This document shows, piece after piece, positions 24,059-32,492 of a stretch of DNA of 64,000 bases. The stretch covers positions 1 through 64,000 of the forward strand of contig NZ_JADKPO010000005.1 in NCBI RefSeq assembly GCF_015352445.1, read 5' to 3'. Below the pieces are notes generated by a model. That model saw only the letters and a list, made by a program, of their open reading frames with translations. It was not told the DNA's origin and did no database searches. Every line of letters begins with the position of its first letter. Positions within the stretch are counted from its first letter, which is position 1. A program made the position numbers and the translations under genes. The stretch comes from Nocardioides agariphilus. Its GTDB lineage: Bacteria; Actinomycetota; Actinomycetes; Propionibacteriales; Nocardioidaceae.

Positions 24059-25135
24059 CTACGGCCGCGCCTCGATGATGAGGTTGAACGGTGTCTGGGT
24101 GGCCACGCGCACGGTCGAGAAGCCGGCCTCACGCAGCACTTCCGCCATTCGGCGGGGTCCGGCCTGCGCACCGAGCCCGAGCCCGACCTCCTGCGCGAGG
24201 GACGACGGGGTGCAGATCACCGTCGAGAGTCCGTAGTACATCCGCCCGACCGGGTTGAGGTTGTCCGTGAGCCCGTCTCCGGCGGCCGGCTCGACCAGGA
24301 GCAGGGTGCCGTCCGGTGCCAGGGACTGACGGAGCCGGCGCGCCACGCCCACCGGGTCGCCCATGTCGTGTAGGCAGTCGAACATCGTGACCAGGTCGTA
24401 GCCGGTGCCCGGCACGTCGGAGGCGGGCGCCACCTCGAAGCGCGTACGCCGCTCGACGCCTGCCTCCCTAGCGGCGGCGCGGGCGCCCTCGATCGACGGT
24501 GCGTGATTGTCGACCCCGAGGAACGTCGAGTGCTCGAACGCACGCGCCATGATCACCGTCGAAGCGCCGAAGCCGCAGCCGACGTCGGCCACACTGGCGC
24601 CTGAGCGCAACTTGTCGACCACGCCGTCCAGGGCGGGCAGCCACGACTGCACCAGGTAGGCCTCATATCCCGTCCGGAACAGTCGCAGGGCGCCGGTGTA
24701 GAGCCGATCGTCGTGCGCACCCCAGTCGATGCCCTCACCCGTGGTGAACGCACGAGCGAACGTCTCGTGGTCGGTGTAGCAGGACGCGACGGTCTCGAAG
24801 GCGCCGCCGAGGAACACCGGGCTCGCCTCGTTGGCCAGGACGAGCGCATGCTCGGCGCTGAGCTCGAAGGTGTCCGCCTGCGGGTCGAAGCTGACGTAGC
24901 CCCCCGCGGCCTGGTTGCTCAGCCACTCGCGGACGTACCGCTCGTGCGTCCCGGTGCGCTCGGCGAGCGCGGCGGCCGTCAGCGGCCCGGCGCCTGCCAT
25001 CGCACGGTAGAGACCGAGGCGGTCGCCGAGGTGCATCATCAGCCCCGAGATGGCGGCGGCCAGGTCACCGACAGCCTGGTGTACGAACTGCTCGAGGGCG
25101 GCCTCGTCGAGCGGAGGCGAGTCGGTCATGGTCAT
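24059..25135 (-). CDS. Class I SAM-dependent methyltransferase with N-terminal winged helix
   Basis: 358 residues. An N-terminal winged-helix-like dimerisation part (about 20-90: LGLYRAMAGAGPLTAAALAE and YVREWLSNQAAGGYV) precedes a Rossmann methyltransferase with motif I VADVGCGFGAS near 182-192, acidic end of strand 2 (GVDNHAPS) and VTMFDCLHDMGDP. The layout is that of the Rv2258c-like family of small-molecule methyltransferases. RBS AAGGAGAG precedes ATG 25135; a second ATG lies two codons on. Its own promoter region carries the tandem TCCGTG dyad shared with two nearby units. Substrate unknown. Confidence 0.85.
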   Translation of the reverse strand: MTMTDSPPLDEAALEQFVHQAVGDLAAAISGLMMHLGDRLGLYRAMAGAGPLTAAALAERTGTHERYVREWLSNQAAGGYVSFDPQADTFELSAEHALVLANEASPVFLGGAFETVASCYTDHETFARAFTTGEGIDWGAHDDRLYTGALRLFRTGYEAYLVQSWLPALDGVVDKLRSGASVADVGCGFGASTVIMARAFEHSTFLGVDNHAPSIEGARAAAREAGVERRTRFEVAPASDVPGTGYDLVTMFDCLHDMGDPVGVARRLRQSLAPDGTLLLVEPAAGDGLTDNLNPVGRMYYGLSTVICTPSSLAQEVGLGLGAQAGPRRMAEVLREAGFSTVRVATQTPFNLIIEARP

Positions 25136-25239
25136 GGTGTGTCTCTCCTTGAGGTTGGTTCACCGGGTGAGGGAGGGGATACCCGGGCCACCGAGGTCGG
25201 TGGCGTCCCCACGATCGGCGCCGGACGGGGCCGCCCACA

Positions 25240-25279
25240 TCCGTGTGGAGCACGGAATCGGGCACGGTGCCGCCACGGA
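25240..25279. promoter_or_regulatory. Tandem dyad operator, copy A (methyltransferase promoter)
   Basis: 25240-25256 reads TCCGTG-TGGAG-CACGGA, an exact dyad. A second box follows at 25263-25279 with an exact CACGGA half and a degenerate partner. In gene orientation the pair aligns with those at 29585-29626 and 31298-31340. It lies 105 bp before the methyltransferase start. The rest of 25136-25485 holds no gene. Confidence 0.6.
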
Positions 25280-25485
25280 TGCCGGGAATCAGTGGAGGGC
25301 ACCGATGTGCGAGCCCGGCGTGCGGCGTGACGCTGGCTCAGGTCCGGCGACGTGCTGGCTCATCGACGAGCACTGGTGCAGAACGCTGACGGCCACGGCC
25401 TGGCCCCAGGCCGACTCTCTTGCCGACCGCTAGGCGAGGGGTCGCGACAACGGCAGAGACCCCCGCGGTGTCGAGACTCCGGCCT

Positions 25486-28434
25486 TCACACTGGTGGCCA
25501 GGTCATCTCCGCGGCTCCCATGGCGGTGAGGGTGGCGCGGCCATCCTCCGCGTCCTCACCACCGAGCATCACCAGGGTCCGCGCGTGCTGGTAGCTGGCG
25601 CCCAGGGAGTGCAGGGTGGCGGCTGCGGCGGTCAGTACTTCGTGGCCGCCGCCTGGGCCGTCGGCGCGCTCCTTCAGCAGTCCCGAGGCCCGCTGGACGA
25701 CCGCCTGGGCGATGGGGTTGCCGAGCGTGGCCAGTTCTGCGCGCCGCACCCACTCGCCGGCCTCGGGGTGGTCGGCGAGGGCGGCTGCCTCCGCCCACGC
25801 CGAGGCGTACCAGGCGCGCCAGAGTCCTCCGGCGTCACCGCTGAGGCCTTCTGGCGGCTCGGCGAGCAGGTCGAGCGTCTCGTCGATGCGGCCGCGGTGC
25901 AATAGCACCAGCGCGTCGAAGAACCTGCCGAAGGGTGCGCCAGGATCCCTGCCCAGGCGCCCGGGCACCGGGCCCAGCCGTACGGGTGTCTCAAGGGCGG
26001 ATACCACCGACATCCAGTCGGTCCGTCCGGCGTCATCGCCCCGAAGCCCGCAGATCGCGGCCGCGGCGTACGGCGCGGTGCGCACATTGCCCTGCAGCGG
26101 TCGCCCGGCCCGCTCCCAGCCGGTCCGGAACTGTGTCGCCTGCTGCATTGCCTCATCCCAGGTGCCGGCGACCAGTCCCACCACGATCAACCGGGACGTG
26201 GCTAGGTGGTACTCCTCGCGGTAGAAGGGAAGGGTCAGTAGTCCTTCACCGACCCGCCGCGCCCGGGGCAGGTCGCCCGCTGCGAGTGCGCACTGGGAAG
26301 CCATCTGGTAGGTGTCGAAGAACTCCAGCGCTGAGTCGGCGTTGATCGGGACCGTGCGCAGCAGCTCAGTCCTTCGCACCGCACTCTGCAGCGCCTCGCC
26401 GAGTTCGCCCGCAGCCAGCTGCGCCGCGGTCAAGAGGTCGAGTGCTGCACTCTCGGCGAGCAGGTCACCGGCGCGACGGGCCAGTTCGAGCGCACGCTGG
26501 GCGTGGCTGCGCACCTGTGGGTCCTCGACGTCACGGGCGAAGGCGTCTGCCGTAAGGATCCGGCTCTCGGCTGTGAGGTTCCCATCAGCCAGTGGCCGGG
26601 CCCGGCCGAGCAGCCGCTCGACCTCGCTGGGCGGCGGGGGTACCGCCATGATGCCCGGCCCGCGCCCGACGAGCTCGGCTGCCCGGGCCAAGTCGATGCA
26701 GGCGCCAGTCCGGTCACCCGCACGGAGCGCCGCGTCGGCAGCGAGCTCGCGCAGGCGGATCGCCTCGTTGCCGAACTGACGCGCGTCAGCGGCTCCAGCA
26801 GCCTCGCGGTAGGCCGCCGCGGACGCTGCGTCGTCGGGAGCGAGCGTGGCGGCCAGTTCGTAGCGTCGTTGCGACTCCCCGGGCCGGCCCCGGGTCAGAC
26901 TCAGTCGTGCCATCAGCAACGACAGACGGTATGACGCGTCCCTCTCGTCCGCCCGGCGGCAGGCCCACGGGAGCGTGTGGCGCGCCTCGACCGACACCTC
27001 GTCGTAGGCGAGTCGCCACCACACGCCCTCGTCACCGTCCATGACCGGCTCGCCGAGCCGTTCGGCCGCCGCAACGCACCACTGCAGATGCCGCGACCGA
27101 GCGAGGTCGACCTCGTCCGCCGCCTCGAGCTGTGCGGCTCCGTATTGCCGGATGGTCTCGAGCACGCCGTAACGAGTGCCAAGAGGTGTCGTCGTCGGGA
27201 CCAGGAGACTCTCGTCGGCCAGCCGCGCCAGCAGCGCGGGTACGCCGTCGGACTCGACCGGTGCCCAGTCCATGAGCATCTCTGCTGCTGCCTGCGCCGA
27301 GAAGGGACCCGCCACCACCGAGATCCGGCGCAGCAGGGCACGTTCCGGTTCGCTGAGCAGCGCGTGGCTCCAGTCCAGGGCGGAGCGCAGCGACCGGTGC
27401 CGGTCGTTGACCCGTCGACCACCCTCCAGGAGCGCCAATCGGTCGGCCAGCCCGGCCTCCAATCCATCCAGACCGACCGCCGGGAGTCGCGCGGCCGCCA
27501 ACTCGATGGCGAGCGCCATCCCGTCAAGGCCCTGGCAGAGTGCTGCCACCCGGTCGAGGTCAGCGGGTGCCACGACCGCCCCCGCTCCCGCAGCACGGCT
27601 GACGAAGAGCTCGACGGCGTCCGGCAGCCGCCCTTCGGCCGCCTCGAGCGAGAGCCCGGGCACGGCGTAGGTCTGCTCGAAGGGCAGCAGCAGTCGTGAC
27701 CGGCTGGTCGCCAACACCCGCACGCTGGGACAGGTCGTGAGCACCTGCTCGAGCAGCACACCCACTGCGTCCAACAGGTGCTCGCAGTTGTCGAGCACCA
27801 GCAGCATGGTGCGGTTGCTCAGCCACCCGGCGATGACCTGCTCGGCAGTCCGGTCCTGGCTCTCGCCGAGCCGCAGAGCCGACGCGACTGCCGCCGGCAC
27901 CGCTGCCGACTCGGTCACGGTGACGAGGTCGACGAAGGCGACGCCGTCCTCGAAGCGCTCGCGAAGCTCATGAGCGACGCGGAGTGCCAACCGGGTCTTG
28001 CCGATGCCACCTGGGCCGACCACGGTGACCAGCCGGTGCCCGGCGACGGCCTGCGCCAGCGCGAGCGCCTCGCTGTCGCGGCCCACGAACGAGGTGAGCG
28101 GGCTCGGCAGTGCGGATACTGCCTCGCTGGCTGCCGACGCCGATGCTGGCGGGGTCGACGACGTCAGGACGGCCGGTGCGAGGGCGATCAGCTCCCGCCG
28201 GTGCTCGACCTGCAGCTTGCGCAGGAGCGAGGACACGTGGCTCTCCACCGTGCGTACGGAGATGAACAGCCGCCCGGCGATCTCCGCATTGTTGAGGTGC
28301 TCCGCGACCGCCGCCAGTACCTCGGCCTCCCGTGCGGACACCGCTGCCCCATCGGAGACACCAGCCCTCACCACAGTGCGATTGTGCAGCACCCTGCCGA
28401 CCTCCGGCGACGGCGTCTCCTGGCAACCGGCCAA
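25486..28434 (-). CDS. Large LuxR-HTH / NB-ARC ATPase transcriptional regulator
   Basis: 982 residues. The LuxR helix-turn-helix is at the N-terminus (about 32-88: VSAREAEVLAAVAEHLNNAE and VRTVESHVSSLLRKLQVEHR), not at the C-terminus as in MalT-like LAL proteins. An NB-ARC/AfsR-like ATPase follows with Walker A VVGPGGIGKTRLAL (about 138-151), Walker B TMLLVLDNCEH and the GLDGMALAIELAAARL helix, then roughly 500 residues of TPR-like helices. It is probably an ATP-dependent activator responding to a ligand or partner bound by the TPRs. It lies 60 bp after the SMP-30 gene on the same strand, so the two are likely co-transcribed from the promoter at 29585, which would make it self-regulating. Confidence 0.88.
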   Translation of the reverse strand: MAGCQETPSPEVGRVLHNRTVVRAGVSDGAAVSAREAEVLAAVAEHLNNAEIAGRLFISVRTVESHVSSLLRKLQVEHRRELIALAPAVLTSSTPPASASAASEAVSALPSPLTSFVGRDSEALALAQAVAGHRLVTVVGPGGIGKTRLALRVAHELRERFEDGVAFVDLVTVTESAAVPAAVASALRLGESQDRTAEQVIAGWLSNRTMLLVLDNCEHLLDAVGVLLEQVLTTCPSVRVLATSRSRLLLPFEQTYAVPGLSLEAAEGRLPDAVELFVSRAAGAGAVVAPADLDRVAALCQGLDGMALAIELAAARLPAVGLDGLEAGLADRLALLEGGRRVNDRHRSLRSALDWSHALLSEPERALLRRISVVAGPFSAQAAAEMLMDWAPVESDGVPALLARLADESLLVPTTTPLGTRYGVLETIRQYGAAQLEAADEVDLARSRHLQWCVAAAERLGEPVMDGDEGVWWRLAYDEVSVEARHTLPWACRRADERDASYRLSLLMARLSLTRGRPGESQRRYELAATLAPDDAASAAAYREAAGAADARQFGNEAIRLRELAADAALRAGDRTGACIDLARAAELVGRGPGIMAVPPPPSEVERLLGRARPLADGNLTAESRILTADAFARDVEDPQVRSHAQRALELARRAGDLLAESAALDLLTAAQLAAGELGEALQSAVRRTELLRTVPINADSALEFFDTYQMASQCALAAGDLPRARRVGEGLLTLPFYREEYHLATSRLIVVGLVAGTWDEAMQQATQFRTGWERAGRPLQGNVRTAPYAAAAICGLRGDDAGRTDWMSVVSALETPVRLGPVPGRLGRDPGAPFGRFFDALVLLHRGRIDETLDLLAEPPEGLSGDAGGLWRAWYASAWAEAAALADHPEAGEWVRRAELATLGNPIAQAVVQRASGLLKERADGPGGGHEVLTAAAATLHSLGASYQHARTLVMLGGEDAEDGRATLTAMGAAEMTWPPV

Positions 28435-28494
28435 GCCATACTGACGTGGTCGGTTGACGTCTCTCGCAAGCGACGCGCGGTCTGGGAGCCGCGA

Positions 28495-29412
28495 TCAGTT
28501 GCTGCCAGGTCGACTGCCGATGGTGGCGAGCATGATGGAGTAGAGCGCGTTGGTCGCGCAGATATAGAGAATGTTGCGCTTCGGACCGCCGAAGACGACA
28601 TTGGCGGCGGCGTCGGGCGTACGGATGGTGCCGAGGTGCGTGCCGTCGGTCGGGTCGTAGCAGCGGACACCGTCGCTGCACCCGATCCAGATGCGGCCCT
28701 CGGCATCAGTACGCATGGAGTCGAGGCTTGGCGCGCTGCCGCTGACGAAGATGTCGCCGCCCGTGAGCTTGCGCGGACTGCCGGCGTCATCGTTGACGAC
28801 CTCGAAGCGGCGAATGGTGTTGGCTCTGCTGTCGGCGACGTACAGGATGCTTCCGTCGGGTGAGAAGGTCAGCCCCGTGGGACGCCGGAAGCCGTCGGCC
28901 ACGATCTGGCACAGACCGGTGCCCGGATCGCTCCGAAACAGGTAGCACTCGTCGAGCTCCGAAGCGGCTCGGGTCCCTTCGTAGTCGCTGTCGATTCCGT
29001 AGCTGGCGTCGGTGAACCAGAGGGCCCCGTCGCCGGCGACGACGACATCGTTGGGGCTGTTCAGGCGGCGACCCTGGTAGTGGTCGGCGAGGACGGTGAG
29101 GGTGCCGTCGTGCTCGGTGCGGGTGACCCGACGGTTGCCGTGCTCGCAGGTGATGAGCCGGCCAAGGGCGTCGACGGTGTTGCCGTTGGGGTAGCCGGCC
29201 GGCTGACGCAGGACGCCGACGGTACCGGTGGTCTCGTCGAGACGCAGGAGGCGGTCGTTGGGGATGTCGCTCCAGACGACGGCGCGGTGCGCCGGGAAGT
29301 AGGCGGGTCCCTCGGCCCAGCGGCAACCGGTGTAATGGGTGGTCACGATGGCGTCACCGCGGACGGCGTTGAACCGATCGTCGAGGACCTGGTAGACGTC
29401 GAGTTCGGACAT
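28495..29412 (-). CDS. SMP-30/gluconolactonase family hydrolase
   Basis: 305 residues, six-bladed propeller. Diagnostic stretches: WAEGPAYFPAHRAVVWSDIP near the N-terminus (metal-binding Glu), RRLNSPNDVVVAGDGALWFT (metal-binding Asn), RRPTGLTFSPDGSILYVADS (metal-binding Asp region) and GRIWIGCSDGVRCYDP. Such enzymes hydrolyse sugar or other lactones with a divalent cation. ATG at 29412 overlaps the stop of a 25-residue ORF (TGATG), so translation is probably coupled to it. Co-directional with the large regulator 60 bp downstream. Confidence 0.88.
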   Translation of the reverse strand: MSELDVYQVLDDRFNAVRGDAIVTTHYTGCRWAEGPAYFPAHRAVVWSDIPNDRLLRLDETTGTVGVLRQPAGYPNGNTVDALGRLITCEHGNRRVTRTEHDGTLTVLADHYQGRRLNSPNDVVVAGDGALWFTDASYGIDSDYEGTRAASELDECYLFRSDPGTGLCQIVADGFRRPTGLTFSPDGSILYVADSRANTIRRFEVVNDDAGSPRKLTGGDIFVSGSAPSLDSMRTDAEGRIWIGCSDGVRCYDPTDGTHLGTIRTPDAAANVVFGGPKRNILYICATNALYSIMLATIGSRPGSN

Positions 29413-29489
29413 CACCGGACAACCTGAACGTGTGCGCTGTGACCCCGGGACTTGGCCGGGGCCGTGACGGGTCGTGGAGCGTTGGTCAT
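29412..29489 (-). CDS. 25-residue ORF coupled to the SMP-30 gene
   Basis: ATG 29489 gives MTNAPRPVTAPAKSRGHSAH then VQVVR and a TGA whose A is the first base of the SMP-30 ATG. Basic, Pro-rich, no hydrophobic part and no known domain; the ribosome binding site is weak (GGATGGGA). It may be a leader peptide that sets translation of the next gene, or the true N-terminus of nothing. The same TGATG arrangement occurs upstream of the GNAT gene at 31076. Confidence 0.4.
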   Translation of the reverse strand: MTNAPRPVTAPAKSRGHSAHVQVVR

Positions 29490-29584
29490 CGTGTTCCCAT
29501 CCAGAGTGAGGAGTCGAGGCACTGGACTCGGCGAAGGATCTCGCCGACAGGTCGCAACGATCCGGCACGGCGAGGTCTGTGACA

Positions 29585-29626
29585 TCCGTGCCGCACACCG
29601 ATCCGAGGGTCCGTGCTCTCCACGGA
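29585..29626. promoter_or_regulatory. Tandem dyad operator, copy B (SMP-30/regulator promoter)
   Basis: 29610-29626 is an exact TCCGTG-CTCTC-CACGGA; 29585-29601 is TCCGTG-CCGCA-CACCGA with one mismatch. Dyad centres are 25 bp apart, which would put two dimers on nearly the same face of the helix. Lies about 96 bp before the 25-residue ORF start. Confidence 0.65.
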
Positions 29627-29978
29627 TGCCGGTGCACGCCGATGCCCGGCAACATCCTTCGGGAATCGGTGGGGCTCGCGTCGCGGAGCGCAAGGCAGTG
29701 AACCGGAACACGGCACTGGGTTTGTTCGCCGAGCACTGACATGAGGGGGTCAGCTACGTCGGCTTCCGCCGGGCGGGATCCCCGGGACGCCCACCGCGTG
29801 CCCTACGCGGGGTTCACGGGCCCTGCTCGTGGCCGAGTGGTCGAGCAGGCATCCGGTCCACCTTCGTGCGGGAGTAGCGCTGCATCGCGGCATCAACGCG
29901 TCGACGGTCACCGGTGAGCAGCAGGTCGTGAAAGCGCCCGGGCCAGCAGCTGGTCGCGGCCGGTCTGGGAGCCGGTTG
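29627..29978. other. Intergenic region upstream of operator B
   Basis: No firm gene. A minus-strand frame around 29815-29935 reads GRFHDLLLTGDRRRVDAAMQ then RYSRTKVDRMPARPLGHEQGP and stops; it looks protein-like but has no start or known domain and may be a remnant. Confidence 0.3.
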
Positions 29979-30404
29979 TCACGCGACCTTGACGGCCGCA
30001 GCTGCGAGACGCGCGGCCTCGATGTCAAGGTACGCCCGCACCTTGCGGCCGTAGAACAAGCGGACAAGACCGGAGAGGGGCCCCGACGCCTCGAAGCTGA
30101 GCATCACCCGGCTCCCTCCTGAGGGCTCCGCAGCGACCGCGTGCCGTCCGACGAACCGGACGCCAGGCTTGACGTTCTCCCATGAGAAGACGCTGCCCTC
30201 ATCGAACTCCGTGACGGTCCAGTCGCCTCCGGCCAGACCCTTCTGCTTGACGTGCGCGGTGTGGCCGGGCCTGAGCGGACCAGGTTGGTTCCGACGTACG
30301 GACTCGTAGGTCTCCATCCACTCCGGCCATCGTTCTACGTCGATCACGGCGGCCCAGAGCCGCTGCACCGGGGCAGAGGTGGTCGCTGTCTGTGCGTAGC
30401 GCAT
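29979..30404 (-). CDS. SRPBCC (START/polyketide cyclase-like) protein
   Basis: 141 residues. Begins with MRYAQTATTSAPVQRLWAAV and VERWPEWMETYESVRR, the typical entry strand and helix of coenzyme Q-binding/polyketide cyclase proteins, and ends with a long helix. ATG 30404 is set by AAGGAGG six bases upstream. These proteins hold a hydrophobic ligand in a deep pocket. It follows the GNAT gene by 87 bp on the same strand, with a strong hairpin between. Ligand unknown. Confidence 0.85.
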   Translation of the reverse strand: MRYAQTATTSAPVQRLWAAVIDVERWPEWMETYESVRRNQPGPLRPGHTAHVKQKGLAGGDWTVTEFDEGSVFSWENVKPGVRFVGRHAVAAEPSGGSRVMLSFEASGPLSGLVRLFYGRKVRAYLDIEAARLAAAAVKVA

Positions 30405-30428
30405 GTTTCCTCCTTGAGTGTGCATGGT

Positions 30429-30455
30429 GCCTCCACCGGCACGACCGGTGGAGGC
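30429..30455 (-). terminator. Perfect 11-bp hairpin between GNAT and SRPBCC genes
   Basis: GCCTCCACCGG-CACGA-CCGGTGGAGGC. No U-run follows on the minus strand, so it may be a partial terminator or mRNA-stabilising stem lowering expression of the SRPBCC gene relative to the GNAT gene. It could equally be a protein-binding dyad. Confidence 0.5.
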
Positions 30456-30491
30456 GGGTCAGCATGGGCGGTCGTCCCATGGCTGGGGACA

Positions 30492-31076
30492 TCACTGATG
30501 CTGGCGCATGGTCGAGAGCGCACGATGTGCGCCAGGTCGCGGCACGTCCTCGAGTGCGAGGGTGTATTCCATGGTCCAGCCATCCGAGTGGACGAGGGGG
30601 ACGGGTGCTGGCGTGCGGGTCAGCATGTGACGGACGACGTCGTTGTCGGGGGAGATGACGACTCTCAGACGCCGTACGCCGACCTCGGCGGCTCGCCCGC
30701 AGAGCGTGCGCATCAGCAGCGTGCCGACGCCCTTGCGCTGCCAGGCGTCCACCACGGCTAGCGCCACCTCGGCCGTTTCGGGCTCGTGCTGGTCACGGAC
30801 GAAGCGGCCGATGCCGATGGGCAGATGCTCGGGTGGTACCGAGGCAACGACAGCAACGTGGTCGCGATGGTCCACCGCCGTGAGCATGCGGAGGTCCCGG
30901 TCACTGAGCCGCGGCCTCGCCGACAAGAAGCGCAGCTCGCGTGATCGCGGGCTCATGCTGGCGAAGACGGCGAGCACGACGGCGGACTCACCCGGCTCCA
31001 GCAAGCGCAGCCGCACGCCGGGCGTGGAGGCGCCGGCAACGGTCCTCGTGGACTGAGCGGTTGCGCCGCTGCTCAT
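30492..31076 (-). CDS. GNAT-family N-acetyltransferase
   Basis: 194 residues. Acetyl-CoA loop in VVDAWQRKGVGTLLMRTLCG (Q/R-x-x-G-x-G/A), preceded by AEVALAVV strand 4 and followed by GVRRLRVVISPDNDVVRHML. MSPRSRELRFLSARPRLSDR at the start of the domain is common to actinobacterial GNATs linked to PatA-like lysine acetylases, but no cAMP-binding domain is present here. Translation is coupled to the 50-residue ORF upstream (TGATG at 31078-31074). Substrate unknown. Confidence 0.82.
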   Translation of the reverse strand: MSSGATAQSTRTVAGASTPGVRLRLLEPGESAVVLAVFASMSPRSRELRFLSARPRLSDRDLRMLTAVDHRDHVAVVASVPPEHLPIGIGRFVRDQHEPETAEVALAVVDAWQRKGVGTLLMRTLCGRAAEVGVRRLRVVISPDNDVVRHMLTRTPAPVPLVHSDGWTMEYTLALEDVPRPGAHRALSTMRQHQ

Positions 31077-31228
31077 CACGCTGACTCTTCTGACCGTGGG
31101 CCACGCGGCAGACGGCCCACGCCCGGCCCGGTGCCCGCGTTGATGACGACTCGCCGACGACGCGCTCGCGTTCTGAACTGCTGCTCCCACGTGGCGATGG
31201 ACTTGATGGCGACATGGGCGTTGAACAT
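31076..31228 (-). CDS. 50-residue basic protein coupled to the GNAT gene
   Basis: ATG 31228 has an excellent ribosome binding site (GAGGAGG, 7 bp before). The product starts MFNAHVAIKSIATWEQQFRT followed by RARRRRVVINAG; a short amphipathic helix then an Arg-rich patch, no membrane segment. Its TGA overlaps the GNAT ATG by one base. The good RBS and protein-like first half support a real gene. The basic helix suggests nucleic-acid or protein binding. No family recognised. Confidence 0.55.
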   Translation of the reverse strand: MFNAHVAIKSIATWEQQFRTRARRRRVVINAGTGPGVGRLPRGPRSEESA

Positions 31229-31297
31229 GCGGGTCCTCCTCGATGCGCGGCTGGTCGCCGCTGGTAGAACGGTGGGACCCGACACGTGCCAGGCACA

Positions 31298-31341
31298 TCG
31301 GTGCCAAGCACTGAAGGCGGGAATCCGTGGTGGCCACGGAT
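31298..31341. promoter_or_regulatory. Tandem dyad operator, copy C (GNAT promoter)
   Basis: 31324-31340 is an exact TCCGTG-GTGGC-CACGGA (extended to ATCCGTG/CACGGAT). 31298-31314 is TCGGTG-CCAAG-CACTGA, one mismatch in each half. Centres are 26 bp apart. Lies about 70 bp before the 50-residue ORF start. Confidence 0.65.
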
Positions 31342-31368
31342 GGGGACGCAGTTCGTACCGTGCGACCT

Positions 31369-32253
31369 TCAGTTCGGTGCGAGGCCCGAGGCTGGCTTGA
31401 CCAGGATCGCCCTGGTGTAGAGCAAGTGGAACCCGCGGCGCTGCGCGTTCTGGTGCGACTTCGATCCGGGTTGGGTGACGATCACGGCAAGGTCGCATCC
31501 CTCGGCTGCGGCATCGGCCAGGCGCACGGCCATGAGGGCGTTCTGGATTCCGTGACGCCGATGTGCGGGCGCTGTCGCGGCACCGGCGAACTGCGCGATC
31601 CCGTCGACCAGGCGCAGTTCTGCTCCGCCGGCGAGGACGCCGCCGCGGTCGGCCCGGTAGCGCCGCACCTCCGGTCCCGCAGAGTCCCTCATGGCTTGCA
31701 GGTAGATCGCGCGGGGGAACTCCTCGTGCCAGGGGACGCCCTCGGTGTCAGGGTGGGCTGCGGCGTCCGCCATGACGCCCAGCCAGGTCTCGTGGTCATC
31801 GTCCTGGCTACGACGGATGTCGACGTCGTGGAGCGGCAAGGGCGCCTCGGACCCGTCCAGGGGGCGGCCGAGGACGTTCTCGAACGACTCGAGCCGGTAG
31901 CCGCGGGCGGTGAGCTGCGCAGCGATCGCGGGATCGGCGAGGTGGGCCAACTCGACCTGAGTCGGTTCGTCGTAGGTGGCGAAGGCGCGCTCCACCCTGT
32001 CGAGCTCCTCGCCGTTCGGGACGCCGTCGAAGCCGAGGCCGGTCACCTTGTTGTACGGCGACCCGTGGTCGGCGAAGCTCGCGACCCCACCGGCGACCGG
32101 GATCAGGAAGCCCGGAGCGTTGCGCAGCCGCGCCGCTGAGTTGGCCGAAGCGATGAGGTCGACCTCGGCCTGCTCGATCCTTCGAGCGAGGTTCGTGTCG
32201 CAGAACAGGGGTTGCGTGTCGCTGCTCACGTTCGCTGTCTCTTCCTTGCTCAT
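31369..32253 (-). CDS. GNAT-family N-acetyltransferase
   Basis: 294 residues. The C-terminal half is a GNAT domain with GIAQFAGAATAPAHRRHGIQ and NALMAVRLADAAAEGCDLAV (acetyl-CoA loop RRHGIQ) and the C-terminal NAQRRGFHLLYTRAILVK. The N-terminal half (VERAFATYDEPTQVELAHLA) is the degenerate second GNAT copy seen in two-domain members. ATG 32253 has a poor RBS; a GTG eight codons later with AAGGAAGAG upstream may be the real start. Monocistronic. Substrate unknown. Confidence 0.8.
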   Translation of the reverse strand: MSKEETANVSSDTQPLFCDTNLARRIEQAEVDLIASANSAARLRNAPGFLIPVAGGVASFADHGSPYNKVTGLGFDGVPNGEELDRVERAFATYDEPTQVELAHLADPAIAAQLTARGYRLESFENVLGRPLDGSEAPLPLHDVDIRRSQDDDHETWLGVMADAAAHPDTEGVPWHEEFPRAIYLQAMRDSAGPEVRRYRADRGGVLAGGAELRLVDGIAQFAGAATAPAHRRHGIQNALMAVRLADAAAEGCDLAVIVTQPGSKSHQNAQRRGFHLLYTRAILVKPASGLAPN

Positions 32254-32492
32254 CGCGGGGGGTCCCGGCCGGCTCGGATCCGTGGTCGTCCGGCCTTCTC
32301 GTGAGAGTCGCCGGGAGGAGGCGAGACGTTACGCAGTCGCAGACAGAACCGCCTGAGTTCGCGCGGCCTCGGTAACGGGCCCCGACATGCGAGGACCCAC
32401 TAGGGAGTTCGCGTCACCCAGTCGCGATCGTCGCCTCTTCGAGGCGACAAGGAAACGTGCCGGTAGGCGCCGGCAGGAAGGATCCACCCATC

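Noticed and set aside
25136-25300. Possible SAM riboswitch before the methyltransferase
   Set aside because: The repeated stems are explained by the TCCGTG/CACGGA dyads, also found before unrelated genes. No four-way junction pattern could be drawn.
32270-32290. TCCGTG half-site before the 32253 GNAT gene as a fourth copy of the tandem operator
   Set aside because: Only one half is present; the partner half matches 2 of 6 positions and there is no second box.
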